Positions 1 to 7,294 of a stretch of 58,135 nt of DNA are shown one piece after another. Made by a program: the position numbers and the translations under genes. How positions within the stretch are numbered: the first letter of the stretch is position 1; every line of letters begins with the position of its first letter. Under the pieces are notes generated by a model. That model was not told the origin of the DNA. It did not search any database and saw nothing but the letters and a program-made list of their open reading frames with translations. Origin of the DNA: Bacillota bacterium (GTDB lineage: Bacteria > Bacillota > Clostridia > Christensenellales > Aristaeellaceae); the NCBI GenBank assembly GCA_023404715.1, contig JAEYAR010000161.1:1-58135 (forward strand), given 5' to 3'.

Positions 1-1524
1 GAGCAGATTCAGATAGATTTCAATATGTTCCCGGCTATAAACCACGATCTTATCCACGATATTGCGGTAAAAAATATCGTCCTGCTGTTCTCCCAGCGCC
101 AGCGCCCGGATTGTGGCCGCTATGTCCTGAATCATTTCCTCCTGATTGTCGGTCAGCTCCTTTTGGTGATTGACGTCCTTTATTCTTTCCTCCAAAACCG
201 CTTTTTCCTTTTCGTAACGCTCCACTATGCGGCGGTATTCGTCCTTGGTAATGTCCTTGCTTAAATAGAGGTCAAGTAGCTTTTCCTTTTTCTCGGAAAC
301 GGCCTCTATTCGCCGCTCTAATTTGGGCAGCTCGTTTTCTCCGGCGTCCCCGGCAGATAAAACCATCTTGACGATCTCGACTAAATCTTGTATCAGACGT
401 TCCTTGTTTTGACGCAGGTGCTTTACAACCATTTGAATCATCAGCATAAAGTCCTCGTCGCGGATTTGCTGATTGACGGAACAACCGATTGCATTTCCCA
501 CCTTGTCGATTTTGGGTATGCCATGCTGGGCGGCCTCGTAACAGCGCCACGCCTTGTACTGGCTACCGTCCTGCCGCTTCTTGGCCCGCGATACAAACCG
601 GGAACCGCAGCAGCCACAGACGATTTTACCGGACAGGCAATAACGGTTGCTATGCTTCGCCTTTTGTTCCGGCGACGGGGAACGGCGTTCCAGCTCCCTT
701 TGCGTCCGCTCGAATATTTCACGGCTGATAATCGGTTCATGGTGATCGCGTAGCACGACTAATTCTTCCTCGCCCCGGTTATTCTTCTTGTCATGGCTTA
801 GATAGTCCGGGGTGTAGGTTTTTTTCTGAATCAGGTCGCCGCAATATTTTTCGTTCCGCAGGGCGCGGAGTATCACGACGTTCGACCACTCTTTCATGCG
901 GGTAGTGGTTTCAATTCCCGCCTCCCGCAGTTCGCGGGCGATCGTATAGGTTCCTTTACCCTCCTCTAAAAACTTGTGGAAGATCAGCCGTACGATTTCG
1001 GCCCCGGCTTCATTGATGAACAGCTTGCCGCCTCGCACGTCGTAGCCCAACATATCGCGACCAAAGACGACGCCTTGTTCCATGCGCCGTTTCTGGCCCC
1101 ACTTGACACGCTCGGAAGTCTTGCGGCTCTCTTCTTGGGCAATCGATGCCATGATGGTCAGGCGTAGCTCGGCGTCGGGGTCTTTGGTGTTGATGTTGTC
1201 GTTCATGAACAGGACGTAGACATTAAGCTTTTTCAGTTCGCGTGTGTATTGCAGGGTATCTACCGTATTGCGGGCGAACCGGCTTACCTCCTTGGTGATA
1301 ATCAGGTCGATCTTGCCAGCCTTGGCCGCTGCAATCATACGGTTAAATTCTTTCCGCTTCTTTGTGTTTGTGCCGGAAATGCCCTCGTCAGGATAAATTT
1401 TTACCAGCTCCCAATCCGGGTTACGCTCGATGTACTCCCGGAAATACCTCTGTTGGCTTTCAAATGAATTGGCTTGGTCGTTCTTGTCTGTGGAAACACG
1501 ACAATATGCCGCCACGCGTAACAT
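1..1524 (-). CDS. Large serine recombinase (3' end beyond window)
   Basis: Site-specific DNA recombinase that cuts and rejoins att sites through a serine-phosphate intermediate, typical of integrative elements and prophages. The N-terminal resolvase domain (about residues 3-150) carries the catalytic motif YCRVSTD with nucleophile Ser11 and the arginines of SRFARN (81-86). A recombinase domain follows (about 165-275), then a zinc ribbon with C303/C306 and C328/C348, then a charged coiled-coil (about 380-470). 508 codons are visible and no stop is reached, so the C-terminus is cut by the window edge. ATG at 1524 is preceded by GAGGAG. A 59-aa ORF lies just upstream in the same direction. The reading is secure at family level; the element it mobilises lies mostly to the left. 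Confidence 0.95.
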   Translation of the reverse strand, partial: MLRVAAYCRVSTDKNDQANSFESQQRYFREYIERNPDWELVKIYPDEGISGTNTKKRKEFNRMIAAAKAGKIDLIITKEVSRFARNTVDTLQYTRELKKLNVYVLFMNDNINTKDPDAELRLTIMASIAQEESRKTSERVKWGQKRRMEQGVVFGRDMLGYDVRGGKLFINEAGAEIVRLIFHKFLEEGKGTYTIARELREAGIETTTRMKEWSNVVILRALRNEKYCGDLIQKKTYTPDYLSHDKKNNRGEEELVVLRDHHEPIISREIFERTQRELERRSPSPEQKAKHSNRYCLSGKIVCGCCGSRFVSRAKKRQDGSQYKAWRCYEAAQHGIPKIDKVGNAIGCSVNQQIRDEDFMLMIQMVVKHLRQNKERLIQDLVEIVKMVLSAGDAGENELPKLERRIEAVSEKKEKLLDLYLSKDITKDEYRRIVERYEKEKAVLEERIKDVNHQKELTDNQEEMIQDIAATIRALALGEQQDDIFYRNIVDKIVVYSREHIEIYLNLL

Positions 1525-1613
1525 GAAATCAGCTCCTCGCGACTTCTTACAAAATCATTTCTAGAGATTGTCTTCATTTTATTTTTTCCCGCAACATGGC
1601 AAAGGTGCGGAGA

Positions 1614-1793
1614 TCACGAAGGCGAGCGAGCGGCATACCTCTTAACGACCTTGTCCATACAAGCTTCAAATTGGATTTGAGTCAGCTTCTGGTTTTTCAA
1701 AAGAGAGAGAAGAATCGCCCGTTGGAAGTTCAGCGTGAAATCCTTACTATGCATCATGGCAGCATCCAGCGGATCATATACCTCCGTCTTCAT
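1614..1793 (-). CDS. Small recombinase-linked protein
   Basis: A 59-residue polar protein of unknown function encoded immediately upstream of, and co-directional with, the serine recombinase (89-nt gap). Its middle (FQRAILLSLLKNQKLTQIQF) resembles the short helical proteins often found before recombinase genes in clostridial integrative elements, where a repressor-like or accessory role is suspected but not established. ATG at 1793 is chosen over the in-frame GTG at 1802 because GGAGGT (1801-1806) lies 7 nt before the ATG. No catalytic or metal-binding motif is visible. The gene may be an accessory factor or simply a conserved passenger. Confidence 0.6.
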   Translation of the reverse strand: MKTEVYDPLDAAMMHSKDFTLNFQRAILLSLLKNQKLTQIQFEACMDKVVKRYAARSPS

Positions 1794-2276
1794 CGTCAAC
1801 ACCTCCGCTGCAAGCTTATTCAGGCTGGCTTGTACGATATTTCGGTTTTAATATTTATACCCTCAGCGAATGAACCCCAAGTAACCCCATAAGCGTAAAG
1901 GTCTCCTTCATAGCATGCGTATCCCATCACACACGAAAATTAGTTATTTGGCATGTTGCCACCCCAAAAACCGTTCTACATCAACATATTCGTCTATTAT
2001 ATATAGCATTTCAAATGCATAACCCAAGCAATCCTTGTAACTAATTGTATTACTCTACATTGCTTTTTTCATTTATCGAGTTATGAAATGTTGGCAATTA
2101 CATTTTAAAGTTACGAATGGTCATTTAATCTGATTACGCTCGCCAAAAAAGTCTAAATGTCAGCAGTTTCATGTCATTTATTGACTCGCCACGAGATATT
2201 ATGCCACAAATCGGAATAAAAAGAAGTTTATCGACTATGATGATAGCACCAACCACAAAGGAGAGTGCTATTGCAT
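1794..2276. other. AT-rich intergenic gap at element edge
   Basis: About 480 bases with no credible gene. Base composition is markedly more AT-rich than anything else in the window, especially 1930-2170. Adjacent genes point away from it on both sides. It is a plausible place for a recombinase attachment site or for the element boundary, but no att-type inverted repeat could be fixed by eye. AAAGGAGAG at 2257-2265 is the ribosome site of the next gene. Confidence 0.5.
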
Positions 2277-2618
2277 ATGAAAAACCCCTATGCTGCCGCA
2301 ACGTCGTTAGGCGGAAACACGGCGAGGTATGGTTACCTCTTTCTCGCCACCGCCTCGGAAATCATCGCACAATATGGAAAACTTCCTCGAAAAGAACTTT
2401 TCGAAAAGGTCTATTCGCCGGTTGCAGCCATTCATGACTCTTACCCGGAGCGCATTGCCAGGGAGATCGCACGTGCCGTCGATGAAATATGGGATCATGG
2501 CGACCGCGAGATGCTCGAAGAAGTCCTCGGCCATAAGGCGATATCAAAACCCATGCCGGCGGAGGTCATGCAAGCGCTAGCCAACTATATCTCTGAAGGT
2601 GAAAAAATCATTTTATAA
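2277..2618 (+). CDS. Stand-alone Spo0A C-terminal-domain protein
   Basis: A 113-residue protein that resembles the DNA-binding effector domain of the sporulation regulator Spo0A without the receiver domain. The pattern LFEKVYSPVA, then RIAREIARAVDEIWDHGD, then KPMPAEVMQALANYI follows the helix order of Spo0A-C, in which the helix before AIRHAIEVAW contacts DNA. Known members bind 0A-box-like sites; whether this one does is inference. ATG at 2277 is used because AAAGGAGAG ends 11 nt upstream; an in-frame GTG at 2265 overlaps that site and is unlikely. It sits between a serine recombinase module and an XRE regulator, which suggests an accessory or element-borne regulator rather than the master Spo0A. 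No phosphorylatable receiver is present, so activity must be controlled by level or partner. Confidence 0.7.
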   Translation: MKNPYAAATSLGGNTARYGYLFLATASEIIAQYGKLPRKELFEKVYSPVAAIHDSYPERIAREIARAVDEIWDHGDREMLEEVLGHKAISKPMPAEVMQALANYISEGEKIIL

Positions 2619-2741
2619 CGTCGCATCGGGTTTGGAAGGCAAAGCGCCGTGCATGGACATGTATGCCAGGGACTCCCAGAATCTGTTATGACTGCGGCAC
2701 GAAGGTTCTACACTGCGCAAACAGCAGTAAAAATCGCCCTT

Positions 2742-2756
2742 CCCCGCGACGCGGGG
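2742..2756 (-). terminator. Possible terminator after XRE gene
   Basis: CCCCGC/GCGGGG arms with a 3-base loop, followed on the minus strand by a short T-rich run eight bases further on. It lies 40 bases beyond the stop of the XRE gene. The wide gap between stem and T run makes it a weak candidate. The rest of 2619-2794 shows no gene. Confidence 0.3.
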
Positions 2757-2794
2757 AGGACGTATCTCGCTCCCTTATCATTACAACTTTATAA

Positions 2795-3148
2795 TCAATT
2801 TTTGATTTCTCTATCCAGCTTTGCTACGATGTCACAAATGGCCAGGATGGCATCCTTGCCCAATGGACTACAGCCGTGTAGGAGATCCTCGACCAGCGCT
2901 GTCTCCTCAGTAGGATGATCGACAAAATCACGAACTGAGTAAGTCCCTGCAAAAAAGGTTTCGATTCGGGTCGATGTCAACTCGCTGATCTGCTGCAGCC
3001 GCTCTAGGTTGGGACGAACCGTGCCGTGTTCCAGCTTGCGATAATAATCCACAGAGATGTCCATCTGACCGGATAGCGCTTCCTGCGTTAATCCAGCATT
3101 CGTTCGAGCCCGCTTGATGTTCAACCCCAGTTTTTTATAATCCAACAC
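2795..3148 (-). CDS. XRE-family helix-turn-helix regulator
   Basis: A 117-residue DNA-binding regulator. Residues about 6-60 form an XRE/Cro-type helix-turn-helix: LNIKRARTNAGLTQEAL, then ISVDYYRKLEHGTVRPNLER, the usual recognition helix and following turn. The C-terminal half (GTYSVRDFVDHPTEE onward) is a short acidic helical region of unknown role. The start is placed at GTG 3148 because GGAGG (3157-3161) sits 8 nt upstream and this gives the standard XRE N-terminus; the longer ATG reading from 3193 has no ribosome site and runs into the tRNA terminator. It may repress the nearby recombinase module, as such genes commonly do, but no operator is evident. Confidence 0.85.
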   Translation of the reverse strand: MLDYKKLGLNIKRARTNAGLTQEALSGQMDISVDYYRKLEHGTVRPNLERLQQISELTSTRIETFFAGTYSVRDFVDHPTEETALVEDLLHGCSPLGKDAILAICDIVAKLDREIKN

Positions 3149-3198
3149 GACCGACGCCTCCATAATATAGGGGAAGTAGATCTTATAAATCAAACATA

Positions 3199-3232
3199 AA
3201 AAGCCCGGAAAACGTCAATTTTCCGGGCTTTT
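3199..3232. terminator. Bidirectional intrinsic terminator
   Basis: Perfect 12-bp stem AAGCCCGGAAAA / TTTTCCGGGCTT (3201-3212 with 3219-3230) and a 6-base loop, flanked by A and T runs so it can act in both directions. It ends the minus-strand tRNA-Ser transcript before it reaches the XRE gene. Confidence 0.85.
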
Positions 3233-3236
3233 CGTC

Positions 3237-3327
3237 TGGCGGAGAAGCCGGGATTTGAACCCGGGCTGCGCTTTCGCACACTACTCCCTTAGCAGGGGAG
3301 CCCCTTCGGCCTCTTGGGTACTTCTCC
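3237..3327 (-). tRNA. tRNA-Ser (anticodon GCT)
   Basis: Reads 5'-GGAGAAGT on the minus strand and closes with CTTCTCC, discriminator G and an encoded CCA (3237-3239). The anticodon stem CTCCC/GGGAG presents GCT in the loop. The T arm contains GGTTCAAATCC. The long variable arm (TAGTGTGCGAAAGCGCAGC region) is typical of serine class II tRNAs. It is the second gene of a tandem tRNA-Ser pair. Confidence 0.95.
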
Positions 3328-3358
3328 ATGTCAAAAGCACGTATGCGATTTTCGGAAA

Positions 3359-3447
3359 TGGCGGAGAGAGAGGGATTCGAACCCCCGGTACATTGCTGTA
3401 TCACTGGTTTTCAAGACCAGCGCCTTAAACCGCTCGGCCATCTCTCC
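3359..3447 (-). tRNA. tRNA-Ser (anticodon TGA)
   Basis: Minus-strand GGAGAGATGGCCGAGCGG start, anticodon stem CTGGT/ACCAG around TGA, class II variable arm, T arm GGTTCGAATCC, acceptor end CTCTCC with G and encoded CCA (3359-3361). It precedes tRNA-Ser(GCT) by 31 bases and shares its promoter. Confidence 0.96.
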
Positions 3448-3472
3448 ATAAGAATTGGAACCAGCGAAAGAT

Positions 3473-3501
3473 ATTATACCCGTTTTTTTGCCGGCTGTCA
3501 A
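3473..3501 (-). promoter_or_regulatory. Consensus sigma-70 promoter of tRNA-Ser operon
   Basis: TTGACA (3501-3496) and TATAAT (3478-3473) with a 17-base spacer, both hexamers perfect. Predicted transcription start is about 20 bases before tRNA-Ser(TGA). Confidence 0.85.
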
Positions 3502-3623
3502 TGCCGATCTGAAAAACCCTTTAAATTTTCGCCGATCGCGCACGCCCTGTGTCATTTGCGACCGTACATCGTAGGATATTGCAGGCCCTTATGAGGTCAA
3601 ATGAACGTTTGGAGGGATACGCC

Positions 3624-4139
3624 ATGCAACCCATTGTGAACGACGTGCATTACAGGGAGGGGTATCAGGACCCCTCGCCGTACCCGGAAATCGAGGTATT
3701 GCATCCAGATCCCTGCGCAGCACATCTCTTGATGGAGGACTATGCGGGCGGGACTAGCGAGTTCACCGCCGTCCATCAATACCTGTACCACCATACGACC
3801 TTGAGTTCGTATCCGGACGTAGCGGAACTGCTGGAGAAGACCGCCGTTGTCGAGATGATGCACATGGAAAAGCTGGCCCAGATGATCGTGTTGCTCGGCG
3901 AAAAGCCGGTTTACGGGAGCCCAGATCCCTGGTGCGCCGATCAGGTCGCCTACGGGGAGACGCTGTGCGAACGCCTGCACATGGACCTCGCCTCGGAATA
4001 CGCGGCGATCCGGCAATATCAGGCACACATCGAACAGATCTCCGACCCGAACGTGAAGGCTCTTCTCGCGCGGATCATCAAGGACGAGCAGGTGCACGTG
4101 AGGCTGTTTCAGGAGGCGATCGCGCGTCATTTCTGTTGA
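3624..4139 (+). CDS. Ferritin-like (rubrerythrin-type) diiron protein
   Basis: A 171-residue cytoplasmic protein of the ferritin-like superfamily, probably binding a diiron or manganese centre used in oxidative-stress protection or metal handling. Features: N-terminal YREGY...PSPYPEIEV arm, first helix DYAGGTSEFTAVHQYLYHH with a ligand-type Glu, VVEMMHMEKLAQMI giving an ExxH pair, DLASEYAAIRQYQAHI, and IIKDEQVHVRLFQEAI giving the second ExxH pair. This pattern matches a clostridial family annotated variously as bacterioferritin-like or CotJC-like. Start ATG 3624 has GGAGGG 7 nt upstream; an in-frame upstream ATG at 3549 lacks a ribosome site. It is monocistronic, with its own terminator. The exact reaction is not decided by sequence. 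Confidence 0.85.
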   Translation: MQPIVNDVHYREGYQDPSPYPEIEVLHPDPCAAHLLMEDYAGGTSEFTAVHQYLYHHTTLSSYPDVAELLEKTAVVEMMHMEKLAQMIVLLGEKPVYGSPDPWCADQVAYGETLCERLHMDLASEYAAIRQYQAHIEQISDPNVKALLARIIKDEQVHVRLFQEAIARHFC

Positions 4140-4154
4140 GCACAGATCATTTTT

Positions 4155-4192
4155 CGCCGTCCTTTGCCGCCGGGCGAAGGACGGCGTTTTTT
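4155..4192 (+). terminator. Intrinsic terminator after ferritin-like gene
   Basis: Stem CGCCGTCCTT / AAGGACGGCG (4155-4164 with 4177-4186) followed by TTTTTT. It lies 15 bases after the stop codon. Confidence 0.9.
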
Positions 4193-4204
4193 CCGCATTC
4201 TGCC

Positions 4205-4278
4205 TGGTACAATTCCTCCACATCCCGGAAGAAAGTTGGAAGCCCCCACGTTATATGATTGAGCATATGAAAGGGGGC
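4205..4278 (+). promoter_or_regulatory. Extended -10 promoter and ribosome-site hairpin
   Basis: TGGTACAAT at 4205-4213 looks like an extended -10 promoter. Downstream, GCCCCC (4242-4247) can pair with GGGGGC (4273-4278) and ATATG (4253-4257) with CATAT (4264-4268). The right arm overlaps AAGGGGG, the only ribosome site before the ATG at 4287, so the fold would hide it. A translational switch is inference. Confidence 0.5.
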
Positions 4279-4286
4279 CTCATGTC

Positions 4287-7226
4287 ATGAAAAATCCTCT
4301 TTTACAAAAGCGATTTATGTGCGTGCTTATCTGCCTTATCTTAATCGGCATATCCGGCGCAACGCTCGCGGAGTGTGAGCACAGCAGCGAAGACATCCAG
4401 CAGTATACCGACCCGGAGACAACCATAATCAGCCCGACCGAGCATTGGTGTAATGTTTGTCAGATGCGCCTTCCACATGTCTACGAGGACGGTGTCTGCA
4501 AGCTGTGCGGCTATGCGTGCCAGCATACAGCTATGGTCAATCATGGCGATTACCATGCCTGTCCTTGTGGATCGGTTGCAGGGCAACACCAATACCTGCC
4601 CTATATACCAGATTCCAGCGTGCATGCCTGCATCTGTGGAAAGACGCAATCGCATGCTTGGGATGGCGGCGCCATTACCCAAGAGCCCACCTGCACCACG
4701 GACGGCGTCAAGACATTCACCTGTACCGTCTGCCATGAGACGAAGACCGAACCCGTCCGCGAATCGGGCCAGCATACCTGGGATGCAGGCAACGTCGATC
4801 CTCAGCCCACCTGCACCACCGACGGCGTCAAGACATTCACCTGCACCGTCTGCCAAGAGACGATGACCGAACCCGTCCGCGCTGCGGGCCAGCATGTTTG
4901 GAATGGCGGCGTCGTCGATCCTGAGCCAACTTGTATCACGGACGGCGTCAAAACATTCACCTGCACCGTCTGTCAAGAGACGATGACCGAGCCCGTACGC
5001 GCTGCAGGCCAGCATGCTTGGAATGGCGGCGTCGTCGATCCTGAGCCAACTTGTATCACGGACGGCGTCAAAACATTCACCTGCACCGTCTGTCAAGAGA
5101 CCATGACCGAACCCGTCCGCGCTGCGGGCCAGCATACCTGGAACGCAGGCGTCGTCGATCCTCAGCCCACCTGCACTACGGACGGCGTCAAAACCTTCAC
5201 CTGCACCGCCTGCGGTGAAATACTGACCGAACCCGTCCGCGCCTCCGGGCACCAGAGCGACGGCGGCACGATCACCCAGCAGCCCACCTGCACCGCCGAG
5301 GGCAGCAAGACGTTCCGCTGCAAGGTCTGCGGCGCGGACATCCGCACCGAGCCGATCCCTGCGACCGGTCATCAAAGCGACGGCGGCACGATTACCCTAC
5401 AGCCCACCTGCGGCACGGAGGGGCTCAAGGTCTACCGCTGCAAGGTGTGCGGTGCAGAGCTTAGCAGCGAAAAGCTCCCCGCCACGGGCAACCACGCCTG
5501 GAACGGCGGCGTCATCACAGCGAACCCCACCTGCGAACAAACCGGCGTAAAGACGTTCTCCTGCACGATCTGCGGCAAGACGATGACGGAGACAATCCCC
5601 GCGCTCGGGCATAAATGGGATGCTGGCGTCGTGACGCGCTGGCCCACCTGCTCGGCCGCCGGAACGCGCCTCTATACCTGCTCGACCTGCCACGCTACGC
5701 GCGAGGAGTCTATTCCCACCATCTCCCATAAATGGACGGGGCGCGTGATCGTGGATGCGACCTGCACGGAGGATGGCTACACCACCGACTATTGCTCGGT
5801 CTGCGGCGCGTGGCGCGAATACGACGAGACCGATGCGTTGGGCCACGACTACGCGGATTGGCGCCTGACGCGCATGCCCACGACGACCACGACGGGCCTC
5901 TGGTCCCGCGCGTGCAACTATTGCGACTATGAGCAGACGGCGGCCGCCGCGAAGCTGCAGGCCTATACCGCGCCGTCCGACCTCGCCCTCGACATGACGG
6001 GTGCGAACACCCCAGCGTTCGGCATCGTGCTCAACACGCCTGCCGCCCCGCTCCCCGGCGATAGCGGCGTCTTCACGCTGATCTTTGACCTTTCCGGCAC
6101 ACGCTGGCGCGACGCGGACGTGTCGCTTGGCGGTTACGGCGCGCTGGCAGGCGAGAATGTATTCGTCCGGAGCGCCTGGATCGACGAAAAGCGCCCCTCC
6201 CGCCTCAACGTTGAAATCGGGCATATGAACGTCGATGGCGGCATTGGCCAGATAACGCTCTCGCTGCATCCGCAAAAGAACGCCCGCGCGAGCGTTACGC
6301 TGGTCAACGGAGACGTCCGCACCAAGCTGGGCTCCATCCGCCTGGCTGCGGCAGACGACACCGTCTCCGCTGCGCCGACGGAGCGTTCCTGGGCGCCTAG
6401 CGCCCTGCCAGCCAGCACGCAGACGGCCTATCTGACGCTCGGTAGCGCGGTGCTCACGGGCGACGACGGCGCTGTTTACGTGACCGGCACGCCGCCCTAT
6501 CTCGATACGGCCACCGGCCAGCTCATGGTCGCGCCCACCGATCTGGGCCATCTCGACGTAGCCTACGACCTGTTTAGCGACGGCTACAGCCTGCGCGTGA
6601 AGAACGGCGACGCGCTGGCGGTATTCACAGCGCTCTCCGGCACGGCGGTTCTCGACGGGCAGACCTATACGCTTTCGGCAGCGCCCGTGATCAAGAACGG
6701 CAAGCTCTTCGTCGCGGCGAGCGACCTAACGCGCCTGCTGGGCATGCAGCTGCAGTCCGGCCCGGCAACCGACCCGCAGAGCGTCGCCTTCAGCGAGGAC
6801 GCCTATACCCTCCGCATTGGCGAGACGGCAACCCCGCTGTTGCTGCCCGGCATTCCCTCCGCGGGCTTTGACTGGACGCTCCAGCTCGCATCAGGCCAGC
6901 CGCAGGGCGTAGTGCTGATAAACGGCAAACAGGTAACCGCCTTGGGCGCCGGCGCCGTCACGCTACAGGCCAGTTCGACCACCGGCGGCCGTACGGCGCG
7001 CGTGCAGCTGACCGTTTCGGGCTATGCGCCGGGCGTCTCCACCTACCGCGTCACCTCCGGCACAGTCAACGTGCGTGCGGGCGCGGGCACGAACTACGCC
7101 AAGCTGGATACCCTGCGCCGCGGCGAAGAGGTCACGGTGCTCGGCAGGACCGGCAATTGGGCGCGCATCGCTTACGGCGGCGCGCAGGCGTTCGTCTCTC
7201 TTTCCTACCTGCAGGAGATCAAGTAA
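4287..7226 (+). CDS. Secreted CxxC-repeat protein with stalk and SH3 domains
   Basis: A 979-residue exported protein. A signal peptide occupies residues 1-28 (basic MKNPLLQKR, hydrophobic core, ATLA cleavage). Residues about 123-555 hold eleven tandem 38-40-residue repeats, nearly all with PTC near the start and a CxxC (for example CTVC) 10-13 residues later. About 560-680 is an immunoglobulin-like beta region. About 715-840 resembles a copper-amine-oxidase N-terminal-like stalk (PPYLDTATGQLMVAP, then APVIKNGKLFVAASDLTRL). An Ig/BIG2-like segment follows, and the last 60 residues are a bacterial SH3 domain (VNVRAGAGTNYAKL) expected to bind cell wall. Role: surface or adhesion protein; whether the cysteine pairs bind zinc or form disulfides is open. 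There is no LPXTG motif. It is monocistronic. Confidence 0.85.
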   Translation: MKNPLLQKRFMCVLICLILIGISGATLAECEHSSEDIQQYTDPETTIISPTEHWCNVCQMRLPHVYEDGVCKLCGYACQHTAMVNHGDYHACPCGSVAGQHQYLPYIPDSSVHACICGKTQSHAWDGGAITQEPTCTTDGVKTFTCTVCHETKTEPVRESGQHTWDAGNVDPQPTCTTDGVKTFTCTVCQETMTEPVRAAGQHVWNGGVVDPEPTCITDGVKTFTCTVCQETMTEPVRAAGQHAWNGGVVDPEPTCITDGVKTFTCTVCQETMTEPVRAAGQHTWNAGVVDPQPTCTTDGVKTFTCTACGEILTEPVRASGHQSDGGTITQQPTCTAEGSKTFRCKVCGADIRTEPIPATGHQSDGGTITLQPTCGTEGLKVYRCKVCGAELSSEKLPATGNHAWNGGVITANPTCEQTGVKTFSCTICGKTMTETIPALGHKWDAGVVTRWPTCSAAGTRLYTCSTCHATREESIPTISHKWTGRVIVDATCTEDGYTTDYCSVCGAWREYDETDALGHDYADWRLTRMPTTTTTGLWSRACNYCDYEQTAAAAKLQAYTAPSDLALDMTGANTPAFGIVLNTPAAPLPGDSGVFTLIFDLSGTRWRDADVSLGGYGALAGENVFVRSAWIDEKRPSRLNVEIGHMNVDGGIGQITLSLHPQKNARASVTLVNGDVRTKLGSIRLAAADDTVSAAPTERSWAPSALPASTQTAYLTLGSAVLTGDDGAVYVTGTPPYLDTATGQLMVAPTDLGHLDVAYDLFSDGYSLRVKNGDALAVFTALSGTAVLDGQTYTLSAAPVIKNGKLFVAASDLTRLLGMQLQSGPATDPQSVAFSEDAYTLRIGETATPLLLPGIPSAGFDWTLQLASGQPQGVVLINGKQVTALGAGAVTLQASSTTGGRTARVQLTVSGYAPGVSTYRVTSGTVNVRAGAGTNYAKLDTLRRGEEVTVLGRTGNWARIAYGGAQAFVSLSYLQEIK
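4653..5950 (+). repeat. Eleven in-frame tandem repeats, first five 120 bp
   Basis: The repeats lie inside the secreted CxxC protein. The first five units are exactly 120 bp (40 codons) and nearly identical; a 60-base stretch at 4921-4980 recurs unchanged at 5041-5100. The later six are 117-123 bp and diverged. The near identity of units 2-5 points to recent duplication by slippage or unequal exchange. Confidence 0.9.
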
Positions 7227-7245
7227 ACTATCGATATCAACCTGC

Positions 7246-7286
7246 GAGCGGCAGAGCCAGCATGGGCTCTGCCGCTCTTTCTTTTT
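7246..7286 (+). terminator. Intrinsic terminator after secreted repeat protein
   Basis: 13-bp stem GAGCGGCAGAGCC / GGCTCTGCCGCTC (7246-7258 with 7265-7277) followed by TTTCTTTTT. It separates this gene from convergent recD2. Confidence 0.9.
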
Positions 7287-7294
7287 ATCACCTA

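Noticed and set aside
3183..3404. Small coding frame across the tRNA genes
   Set aside because: It translates straight through both tRNA-Ser regions and the terminator; typical false frame over RNA genes.
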